64,000 nt of DNA from Longilinea arvoryzae. Its GTDB lineage: Bacteria > Chloroflexota > Anaerolineae > Anaerolineales > Anaerolineaceae. Positions within the stretch are counted from its first letter, which is position 1; the number at the start of each line of letters is the position of its first letter. The stretch spans positions 2,927,901 to 2,991,900 of the forward strand of contig NZ_DF967972.1 in the NCBI RefSeq assembly GCF_001050235.1. Reading direction: 5' to 3'. This document shows positions 8,496 through 15,019 of this stretch, in pieces. The notes beneath the pieces are model-generated. The model had not been told where the DNA came from. It did not search any database and saw nothing but the letters and a program-made list of their open reading frames with translations. The position numbers were made by a program, and so were the translations under genes.

Positions 8496-8526
8496 GGCAC
8501 GCATTTTCTTAATGCGTGCCTTTTTC
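8496..8526 (+). terminator. Riboswitch expression-platform terminator
   Basis: A ten-base-pair stem (GGCACGCATT with AATGCGTGCC), five-base loop, then five T. It lies between the second glycine aptamer and the gcvH ribosome site and is the element the riboswitch would control. Confidence 0.88.
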
Positions 8527-8554
8527 TATCCACCTAATCTTGTCGGAGGAAAAC

Positions 8555-8938
8555 ATGAATATCCCGAATAACTTGAAGTACACCAGCACGGATGAGTGGG
8601 TAAAAGTCGATGGAAACATCGCCACAGTTGGTATCACGGATCATGCACAGGAACAGCTCTCGGATGTCGTCTTCGTGGAAGTGACCGTGAGCGTCGGCGA
8701 AAAAGTCGCCAAGAAAACCACTATTGCCACCGTCGAATCGGTAAAAGCCGCCGCGGATGTCAACATGCCAGTTACTGGCAAAGTCATCGCCATTAATGAA
8801 GACCTTCCTCAGACTCCCGAACTGGTCAACAGCGACCCCTACGGCAAAGCCTGGATGATCAAAGTTGAAATCGAAAACCCGGCTGAATTGGATGCCTTGA
8901 TGGATGCAGCAGGGTATGAGAAGCACGTTCAGGAGTAA
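8555..8938 (+). CDS. gcvH: Glycine cleavage system H protein
   Basis: 127 residues, normal for GcvH. It carries the lipoyl group that shuttles the aminomethyl intermediate between the P, T and L proteins. The lipoylation site is Lys64 in VESVKAAADVNMPVTG; the N-terminus (YTSTDEWVKVDGNIATVGIT) and SDVVFVEV are typical. ATG 8555 follows a strong GGAGG site. It is the first gene after the glycine riboswitch terminator, and gcvPA begins nine bases after its stop. Confidence 0.97.
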   Translation: MNIPNNLKYTSTDEWVKVDGNIATVGITDHAQEQLSDVVFVEVTVSVGEKVAKKTTIATVESVKAAADVNMPVTGKVIAINEDLPQTPELVNSDPYGKAWMIKVEIENPAELDALMDAAGYEKHVQE

Positions 8939-8947
8939 AACAAAAGC

Positions 8948-10294
8948 ATGTTCACGCCACATACGGATGCTGAACGCGAGGAAATGCTGCGCGTCATTGG
9001 CGTCGGCAGACTGGACGACCTGTTTGCGGATGTCCCGGCAGCGCATCGTTTCCCGACATTGAATTTACCGCCGGCGTTCACGGAAATGGAAGCCCGCATG
9101 CAGATGGAAGAGTTGGCAGGTGCCAACGAAACCGCGCATGATCTGATTTGTTTCCTCGGCGCCGGCGCGTACTATCATTACATACCCGCCGTTGTAGATG
9201 CCATCATACGCCGCGGTGAATTTTTGACGGCTTACACTCCTTACCAGCCCGAGATTTCACAGGGCACGCTCCAGGCAATCTTCGAATATCAGAGCATGAT
9301 TGCCAACCTCACCGGGATGGAAGTCAGCAACGCCTCGCATTACGATGGCGCCACTGCGGCGGCCGAAGCCGCTGTGATGGCTTACCATCACTTCCGCGGA
9401 AAACGCGCTCGCTTCGTCCTGTCTCCCAGCCTCAACCCGCAATACCGCGATGTCATCAAGACCTATATGGCGGGTTACGAACAGGTTGAGTTTGCCGGAT
9501 GCGATTCCAACCCGTTCGGTGATTTGAGCGACCTGGCTGGATGCCTGGATGGCAATACCGCCTTGTTAATTGTCCAGTACCCCGACTTTCTCGGTCGCAT
9601 CTACGATTTCACCGATCTGATCGAAAAAGCCCACCAGGCCGGCGCGCTAGTTGCGGTCACGGCCAACCCGATCGCCCTGGGCATCCTCAAGACCCCGGGA
9701 GCCATGGGCGCGGACATCGTTGTCGGTGAAGGCCAACCGCTGGGGATCCCGCTTTCCTACGGCGGACCCTACCTGGGCTACTTCGCAACCAAGAAAGAGT
9801 TCGTGCGCAAAATTGCCGGCCGCCTGGTCGGTGAAACCGCAGACGCGGAAGGCCGGCGCGGATACGTGCTGACCCTGACCGCGCGCGAGCAGCATATTCG
9901 CCGTGAAAAAGCCACGTCGAATATCTGCTCCAACCAGGGATTGATGGCGCTGGCTGCCACTGTTTATATGAGCGAAGTCGGAAAGAGCGGCCTGAAGCAG
10001 GTTTCCAATCTGTGCTACCAGAAGGCGCATTACGCCGCAGCCCAGATCGGCAAAGTCGCCGGTTATGAAGTACTGACCGGCACGCCGTTCTTCCATGAAT
10101 TTGTGGTCAAGTGCCCGAAGTCCGTCGAAGAAATCAACCTGCACCTGCTCGATCACGGGATCCTGGGCGGATACGATCTTGGAAAAGATTTCCCGGCCCT
10201 GGAAAACCATATGCTGATCGCTGTCACCGAGATGGTCAGCAAGGATGACATCGATGCGCTGTGCGAAGTTCTGGAGGAGGTGAAGCATGGCTGA
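8948..10294 (+). CDS. gcvPA: Glycine dehydrogenase (decarboxylating) subunit 1
   Basis: 448 residues, matching the N-terminal half of P protein in organisms with a split enzyme. Recognisable stretches are CFLGAGAYYHYIPAVVDAI, TAYTPYQPEISQGTLQ, MEVSNASHYDGATAAAEA and the C-terminal TSNICSNQGLMAL. With GcvPB it forms the PLP-dependent P protein that decarboxylates glycine and passes the aminomethyl group to lipoyl-GcvH. The end overlaps gcvPB by eight bases, indicating translational coupling. Confidence 0.97.
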   Translation: MFTPHTDAEREEMLRVIGVGRLDDLFADVPAAHRFPTLNLPPAFTEMEARMQMEELAGANETAHDLICFLGAGAYYHYIPAVVDAIIRRGEFLTAYTPYQPEISQGTLQAIFEYQSMIANLTGMEVSNASHYDGATAAAEAAVMAYHHFRGKRARFVLSPSLNPQYRDVIKTYMAGYEQVEFAGCDSNPFGDLSDLAGCLDGNTALLIVQYPDFLGRIYDFTDLIEKAHQAGALVAVTANPIALGILKTPGAMGADIVVGEGQPLGIPLSYGGPYLGYFATKKEFVRKIAGRLVGETADAEGRRGYVLTLTAREQHIRREKATSNICSNQGLMALAATVYMSEVGKSGLKQVSNLCYQKAHYAAAQIGKVAGYEVLTGTPFFHEFVVKCPKSVEEINLHLLDHGILGGYDLGKDFPALENHMLIAVTEMVSKDDIDALCEVLEEVKHG

Positions 10295-11750
10295 GCCTAC
10301 GATCTATGAGATCTCGTCTCCAGGGCGCGTCGGTTTCCGCTTCCCGGCCTGCGATGTCCCTGAAACAGCGCTTCCCACCGGGCTGGTTCGCGAAGACCTC
10401 CCGATGCCGGAAGTCGCCGAATTGGATGTCGTCCGGCATTTCACCAACCTGTCGCACCTGAACTACTCGATCGATTCGGGCATCTATCCGTTGGGGTCTT
10501 GCACGATGAAGTACAACCCCAAGATCAATGAGGATGTCGCCCGTCTGCCCGGTTTCGCCTACTCGCATCCCCTGCAGCCGGTCGAGACCGTTCAGGGCAA
10601 CCTGGCCATGATGTACGAACTGCAGCAGTGGTTGTGCGAAATCAGCGGCATGGCCGGTGTGACGTTGCAGCCCTCGGCCGGCGCCCAGGGTGAATTTACG
10701 GGTGTGTCCATCATCCGCGCCTATCACCTCTCGCGCGGCGATGCCAAACGGACCAAGATCATCATCCCCGATTCGGCTCACGGCACCAATCCGGCCACAT
10801 CCTCGATGAACGGCTTCGAAGTCGTCGGCGTCTCGACCGACGCCAACGGCAACGTCGACCTCGATTCGCTCAAGTCCGTTTTGGACGATACGGTCGCCGG
10901 TTTGATGCTGACCAACCCCAACACGCTGGGGCTGTTCGATCAAAATGTCGAAGAAGTGGTTCGTCTGGTGCATGAAGCCGGCGGTCTGGTCTACGGCGAC
11001 GGCGCCAATTTGAACGCGTTGCTCGGCATCGTCCGCCCGGGCGACGTCGGATTCGACGTCATGCACTTCAACCTGCACAAGACCTTCTCCACACCCCACG
11101 GCGGCGGCGGACCCGGATCTGGGCCGGTGGGCGTTGCCAAACACCTGCTCGATTTCCTGCCCACCCCGGTTGTTGGAATCATCGAAGAAGGTGACGAAGA
11201 GCTGCCTCCTCTGTATGGGTTCGATACGCCGAAGCAAACCATCGGCCGCGTCAAGGCCTTCCACGGGCAGTTCGGCATGATCGTCCGCGCCTATAACTAC
11301 ATCAGCATGCATGGCCCGGATGGATTGCGCGATATTGCCGAATGCGCGGTCCTGAATGCCAATTACCTGCTGGCCCGCCTGCGCGATACCTATCACGTTC
11401 CGTACGGCCGGCATTGCATGCATGAATTCGTCATGGAAGGACAGTTGGATGGCGCGCCGGATGTACACGCACTGGATATCGCCAAACGCATGATGGATTA
11501 CGGCATTCATCCGCCAACGAACTACTTCCCGCTGATCGTCCATGAAGCCCTGATGATCGAACCCACCGAGACCGAGAGCAAACAAACCCTGGATCACCTT
11601 ACGGATGTGTTGATCAAAATCGCTGGAGAAGCGCGCACCAATCCCGAGTTGCTGCACGCTGCCCCGCACAACACCCCGGTTGGGCGTCTGGATGAAGTTC
11701 GCGCAGCCAAGGAACTTGTTTTGTGCTGCTGGCTTCCGGAAAAAATCTAA
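10287..11750 (+). CDS. gcvPB: Glycine dehydrogenase (decarboxylating) subunit 2
   Basis: 487 residues, the C-terminal half of P protein. The PLP-binding lysine is Lys265 in FNLHKTFSTPHGGGGPGSG; other signatures are YPLGSCTMKYNPK, AGAQGEFTG and DSAHGTNPATS. It completes the gcvH-gcvPA-gcvPB operon. No aminomethyltransferase gene (gcvT) lies before or after it in the window, so T protein must come from elsewhere. The transcript ends in a strong terminator 24 bases after the stop. Confidence 0.97.
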   Translation: MAEPTIYEISSPGRVGFRFPACDVPETALPTGLVREDLPMPEVAELDVVRHFTNLSHLNYSIDSGIYPLGSCTMKYNPKINEDVARLPGFAYSHPLQPVETVQGNLAMMYELQQWLCEISGMAGVTLQPSAGAQGEFTGVSIIRAYHLSRGDAKRTKIIIPDSAHGTNPATSSMNGFEVVGVSTDANGNVDLDSLKSVLDDTVAGLMLTNPNTLGLFDQNVEEVVRLVHEAGGLVYGDGANLNALLGIVRPGDVGFDVMHFNLHKTFSTPHGGGGPGSGPVGVAKHLLDFLPTPVVGIIEEGDEELPPLYGFDTPKQTIGRVKAFHGQFGMIVRAYNYISMHGPDGLRDIAECAVLNANYLLARLRDTYHVPYGRHCMHEFVMEGQLDGAPDVHALDIAKRMMDYGIHPPTNYFPLIVHEALMIEPTETESKQTLDHLTDVLIKIAGEARTNPELLHAAPHNTPVGRLDEVRAAKELVLCCWLPEKI

Positions 11751-11773
11751 ATTCAATCCATTCTTAGCCTTTA

Positions 11774-11811
11774 CTGAAAGCTGCCGCTAGACACGGCAGC
11801 TTTCAGTTTTG
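11774..11811 (+). terminator. Terminator of the gcv operon
   Basis: A perfect twelve-base-pair stem (CTGAAAGCTGCC with GGCAGCTTTCAG), a nine-base loop and TTTTGTT. Confidence 0.9.
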
Positions 11812-11824
11812 TTAATCATAAATA

Positions 11825-11852
11825 TTGACTTTTACCGACTTTATTCCATAAT
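11825..11852 (+). promoter_or_regulatory. Promoter of the Flp-type pilin gene
   Basis: TTGACT, 16 bases, CATAAT; each box differs from consensus at one base. It lies about 45 bases upstream of the pilin start in an A/T-rich stretch. Confidence 0.65.
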
Positions 11853-11896
11853 CTATCTATCAATCCAATATTCATTACAGAAAGGGGGTGAGTTCG

Positions 11897-12043
11897 GTGT
11901 ATTTCTATCCCGCTGAGCGAGGACAGGGGCTGGTCGAATATGCTTTGATTCTTGTTCTTGTTGCTGTTGTCGTGATTGTTATTCTGGCTTTGCTCGGTCC
12001 AGCAATCGGAAACATCTTCAGCAATGTCATCAATCTGATCTGA
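11897..12043 (+). CDS. Flp-type (type IVb) pilin, orphan
   Basis: 48 residues. A short leader ending in ...AERG is followed by QGLVEYALILVLVAVVVIVI, which has the type IVb pilin features: cleavage after Gly9, Glu at +5 followed by Tyr, and one long hydrophobic helix. The tail ends GNIFSNVINLI. It should be inserted in the membrane and, if a TadV/prepilin peptidase exists, processed and assembled into a thin pilus. No tad/cpa genes are in the window. The GTG at 11897 is chosen because GGGGG lies eight bases upstream; a GTG at 11888 overlaps that site. The gene has its own promoter and terminator, so it is a single-gene unit. Confidence 0.85.
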   Translation: MYFYPAERGQGLVEYALILVLVAVVVIVILALLGPAIGNIFSNVINLI

Positions 12044-12077
12044 AGCACATCCAACCCAACTGTACGTGTCCTCCAAG

Positions 12078-12112
12078 GGCCAGATGGTTTTTGCCATCTG
12101 GCCAGTTTTTTT
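12078..12112 (+). terminator. Terminator of the pilin gene
   Basis: A perfect ten-base-pair stem (GGCCAGATGG with CCATCTGGCC), six-base loop, then a run of seven T after AG. Confidence 0.92.
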
Positions 12113-12131
12113 ATCGATTCAAGAAAATAAG

Positions 12132-12160
12132 TTGACAAGTGTTTTGGAATAAGGTATACC
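12132..12160 (+). promoter_or_regulatory. Promoter overlapping a repeat array
   Basis: A perfect TTGACA (12132-12137), 17 bases, then TATACC (12155-12160). The -10 box shares its last bases with the first unit of a tandem repeat, so a protein bound to the repeat would directly control this promoter. It points toward the metallophosphoesterase and leucyl aminopeptidase genes. Confidence 0.7.
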
Positions 12161-12233
12161 CTAAAAACCAGGGTGAACCCTAAAAACCAGGGTGAACCCT
12201 AAAAACCAGGGTGAACCCTAAAAACCAGGGTAG
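12158..12233 (+). repeat. Four tandem 19-bp repeats, each an internal palindrome
   Basis: Four head-to-tail copies of ACCCTAAAAACCAGGGTGA, with only the last base or two of copy four changed; a partial fifth ACCCTGAG follows. Each unit has inverted arms ACCCT and AGGGT around seven bases, so it can be a dyad operator in DNA or a hairpin in RNA. The array begins inside the -10 box and covers the start of the untranslated leader, about 100 bases before the next gene. Confidence 0.9.
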
Positions 12234-12336
12234 ACCCTGAGCTGCATACCCCGATGGAAATATCTGTCTCAAAGGCAGAGCATATTCAAGTAAGTTAATC
12301 CGTGAACCCGGTTTCAGGCTGAAAACGATTCGTTGA

Positions 12337-13482
12337 ATGGATAATCGAGAATTTAAAGCACGCGATTTTTCCAAATTTCATAATTTCCCGGGCACAGCCA
12401 ACAACGATCTGGATGTCATCCTGCACGGTTTCGAAAAGATTCAGGATGTTCCCACTTTCTTGTTTGGCCTTTTCTTGATGGCGCTCGCATTTGCTTTTTC
12501 CAGGTTCAACTGGCAATTCGCCTTGCTCCTGTGGGGATTCTTCCTTTCCGACTGGCTGCTCCTGGAATTATTGCCGCGCTTCGATAAATCCTTCGGTCCG
12601 GCCAAACCCCCGGTCTTTCTTTTATCCGTCGGACGAAGCCTGGCTGCCCTGCTGCCCTGGCCCTTCAACCTTGCCTTCCAGGTCCTGGGTACTTTGTTGG
12701 TCATTTACGGCTTCTGGATCGAACCTCACCACATCCGGGTGACCCACCAGACCCTGGTTTCAGCGAAACTGAAGCCTGCCTCGAAGTTCAAAGTGCTTCA
12801 CCTGGGCGACCTGCATATCGAACGCATCACCGGCCGCGAAAAGCAGCTCGCCGCCCTCATCAAAGAACTCGCGCCGGATCTCATCCTGTTTTCCGGCGAT
12901 TTTCTCAATCTGTCCTACCTCAATGACCCGATATCGCAACGAGATGCCCGTAAGGTCCTGCAGGAGTGGAGCGCTCCGCTGGGCGTGTTCGCCGTATCCG
13001 GCAGTCCGGCGGTCGATCTGGATGGTTCGGTCCCCATTTTATTGAAGGACCTCCCCATCCACTGGTTGGACGGGGAGTGTGCAAAACTACCGATCGGCGA
13101 TGATTCGATCCAGATTGCCGGCCTGACTTGCTCGCACAAGCCCTTTGTGGATTTTCCGGTTCTCCAAAAAATCGTGGCGGTGAATCCACCCGAATTTACG
13201 ATATTGCTTTATCACAGTCCCGATCTCGCCCCGAACGCAGCCGATCTGGGAATCGATTTACAGCTTTCCGGGCACACGCACGGCGGGCAGGTCCGGATTC
13301 CAGGGTTCGGGGCACTGTTTACCGCTTCTCTTTACGGACGCCGTTTCCAATCCGGTCGCTATGCCATCCGGAATCTCGTGCTTTACGTGACACGCGGGAT
13401 CGGGATGGAAGGCGCCGGCGCCCCTCGGGTGCGCTTCTTATGCCCACCTGAAATTATTCTCTGGGAGATCACAGGGGCCTGA
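12337..13482 (+). CDS. Membrane-anchored metallophosphoesterase-like protein lacking the GNHD motif
   Basis: 381 residues. The N-terminal ~125 residues carry about three hydrophobic segments (near 38-50, 55-72 and 95-128); the rest is a calcineurin-like phosphoesterase domain of the YkuE type. Metal motifs seen: LHLGDLHIE (DxH), LFSGDFLN (GD), LLYHSPD and LSGHTHGGQ (GHxH). The GNH[DE] motif, expected after GVFAV, is replaced by SGSPAVD, so the bridging Asn and catalytic His are missing. It may be an inactive or altered enzyme. The ATG at 12337 has no clear ribosome site. The upstream promoter overlaps a palindromic repeat array. pepA follows closely. Confidence 0.85.
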   Translation: MDNREFKARDFSKFHNFPGTANNDLDVILHGFEKIQDVPTFLFGLFLMALAFAFSRFNWQFALLLWGFFLSDWLLLELLPRFDKSFGPAKPPVFLLSVGRSLAALLPWPFNLAFQVLGTLLVIYGFWIEPHHIRVTHQTLVSAKLKPASKFKVLHLGDLHIERITGREKQLAALIKELAPDLILFSGDFLNLSYLNDPISQRDARKVLQEWSAPLGVFAVSGSPAVDLDGSVPILLKDLPIHWLDGECAKLPIGDDSIQIAGLTCSHKPFVDFPVLQKIVAVNPPEFTILLYHSPDLAPNAADLGIDLQLSGHTHGGQVRIPGFGALFTASLYGRRFQSGRYAIRNLVLYVTRGIGMEGAGAPRVRFLCPPEIILWEITGA

Positions 13483-13515
13483 CCCTGTCTCATCACAATC
13501 GATATGGAGGGTACT

Positions 13516-14949
13516 TTGACTACATCTTTTGTCGAACCTGTTGTCTCGATTAAATTCGAAATCAGTTCGGCGGCTCTTTCCGAAAAAGAGCTTCATCTCG
13601 TTTTCAAGACCTCACCCGATAAACCTGCCCTCGGCGAAGCCGGAGCCAAGGCCGGGGCTACAACCCTGATCGACCCGTCCACGGTCTTGGTCTCACTGGG
13701 AAAAGCCGGTAAACTTTCGCCTGAGTCGTTCCGTCAGGCTGGCGGGGGTCTGGCAAAATGGATTGCCCAGAATCAGGTCGTCCGGATCCACCTGGATGTG
13801 GCCAGCCTGAACAGCCTGGGCATTGCCGGGGATGTCCCCGCCCTGCTGGAAGGCCTGTTGCTGGGTTCTTTCCGGTTCGATCGCTATAAGAAAGCCGATG
13901 AAATTCCGGTCTGCGTGGTCGTTTTGCACAGCCAGCAGGCAGCCGTTCTCGAAAAAATCGTCGAACGCAGCGAGAAGATGTGCGCGGCCGTCAACATGGC
14001 CCGCGATTGGGAACATGAACCGGCCAACGTCATCGATCCAATCACCCTGGCCGAACGGGCTCAGGCGCTGGCCAGCCAGTACGGTTTGCGCTGCACGGTG
14101 CTGGACGATCAACAGCTCGAATCGATGGGCGCAGGCGCCATCGTGGCCGTCGGACGCGGCAGCGCCACCCCGGCCCGTTTGATCATCCTCGAATACGCGG
14201 GCAACAATCCGCCGGCTGGCGCCAAACCCGTCGTCCTGGTCGGTAAAGCGCTGACCTTCGATTCGGGCGGCTATTCGCTCAAGGATCGCGAAAACATTCT
14301 GACCATGAAATACGACAAATGCGGCGGTGTGGATGTGATCGCGACGCTGCGCGCGGCAGCCGAACTCAAGATTCAGACCCCAATCGTGGGTGTGATCGGT
14401 GCTGCCGAAAACATGGTCTCGGGCGACGCTTATCTCCCGGACGATATCCTGGTTTCGCTATCCGGGAAGACCATCGAGATCATCTCGACGGATGCCGAAG
14501 GCCGCCTGGTTCTGGCCGATTCGCTGACCTACGCTCAACAGAAATTCCAACCCCGGGCGATCATCGATCTGGCCACCCTGACCGGAGGCGTGGTCATGTC
14601 TCTGGGCCACAACCGCGCCGGTTTGATGGGCAACGACGACCAGCTTGCCCAGCAGCTCTTCAACGCCGGCGAGCAAACTTATGAAAGGCTGTGGCGTTTC
14701 CCGTTGGATGATGAATACGCCGACCTGCTCAAGGGCGATGACGCGGATATCAAAAACAGCGGCGGCCGCGAAGCTCACGCCATTCAGGGCGGCATGTTCC
14801 TGAAGGAATTCATCGTCGCCGGCAACCCCTGGGCGCACCTGGATATCGCCGGTACGGCCGATACTGCCAAGGAACTGCCCTACTGCCCGAAAGGCGCAAC
14901 CGGTTTTGGCATTCGCCTGTTGATCCAGTACCTCGAGAACCTGGACTGA
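13516..14949 (+). CDS. pepA: Leucyl aminopeptidase (M17 family)
   Basis: About 477 residues. The C-terminal catalytic domain shows the two-metal site: VLVGKALTFDSGGYSLK (Lys and Asp ligands), MKYDKCGG, and STDAEGRLVLADSLTYA (Asp and Glu ligands with the catalytic Arg). The N-terminal domain is the usual less conserved alpha/beta domain. It removes N-terminal residues from peptides in the cytoplasm. The site AENMVSGDAYLPDDIL is the counterpart of the usual AENMPSG..PGDI. The preferred start is TTG 13516, with GGAGG five bases upstream; an in-frame ATG at 13504 lacks a site. It ends at a terminator shared with alaS. Confidence 0.93.
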   Translation: MTTSFVEPVVSIKFEISSAALSEKELHLVFKTSPDKPALGEAGAKAGATTLIDPSTVLVSLGKAGKLSPESFRQAGGGLAKWIAQNQVVRIHLDVASLNSLGIAGDVPALLEGLLLGSFRFDRYKKADEIPVCVVVLHSQQAAVLEKIVERSEKMCAAVNMARDWEHEPANVIDPITLAERAQALASQYGLRCTVLDDQQLESMGAGAIVAVGRGSATPARLIILEYAGNNPPAGAKPVVLVGKALTFDSGGYSLKDRENILTMKYDKCGGVDVIATLRAAAELKIQTPIVGVIGAAENMVSGDAYLPDDILVSLSGKTIEIISTDAEGRLVLADSLTYAQQKFQPRAIIDLATLTGGVVMSLGHNRAGLMGNDDQLAQQLFNAGEQTYERLWRFPLDDEYADLLKGDDADIKNSGGREAHAIQGGMFLKEFIVAGNPWAHLDIAGTADTAKELPYCPKGATGFGIRLLIQYLENLD

Positions 14950-14971
14950 GTCGGTTCCAAAAAACAATAAA

Positions 14972-14999
14972 AACACCCTCCTGATCACAGGAGGGTGTT
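14972..14999. terminator. Convergent terminator between pepA and alaS
   Basis: A perfect twelve-base-pair stem (AACACCCTCCTG with CAGGAGGGTGTT) around a four-base loop. The T-run is better on the minus strand (five T after the stem), so it mainly ends alaS, but it can serve pepA too. Confidence 0.88.
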
Positions 15000-15019
15000 A
15001 TTTCATATCTACACGAAAT

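Noticed and set aside
8251..8571. Coding frame across the glycine riboswitch
   Set aside because: The stretch is explained by the two aptamers and the terminator; the real gcvH start is ATG 8555 with a strong ribosome site.
10236..11756. A long reading frame on the strand opposite gcvPB
   Set aside because: It mirrors a clearly conserved gene; its translation has no recognisable domain and is a codon-bias shadow.
12158..12233. The repeat array as a CRISPR
   Set aside because: Units are contiguous with no spacers, and no cas gene is present.
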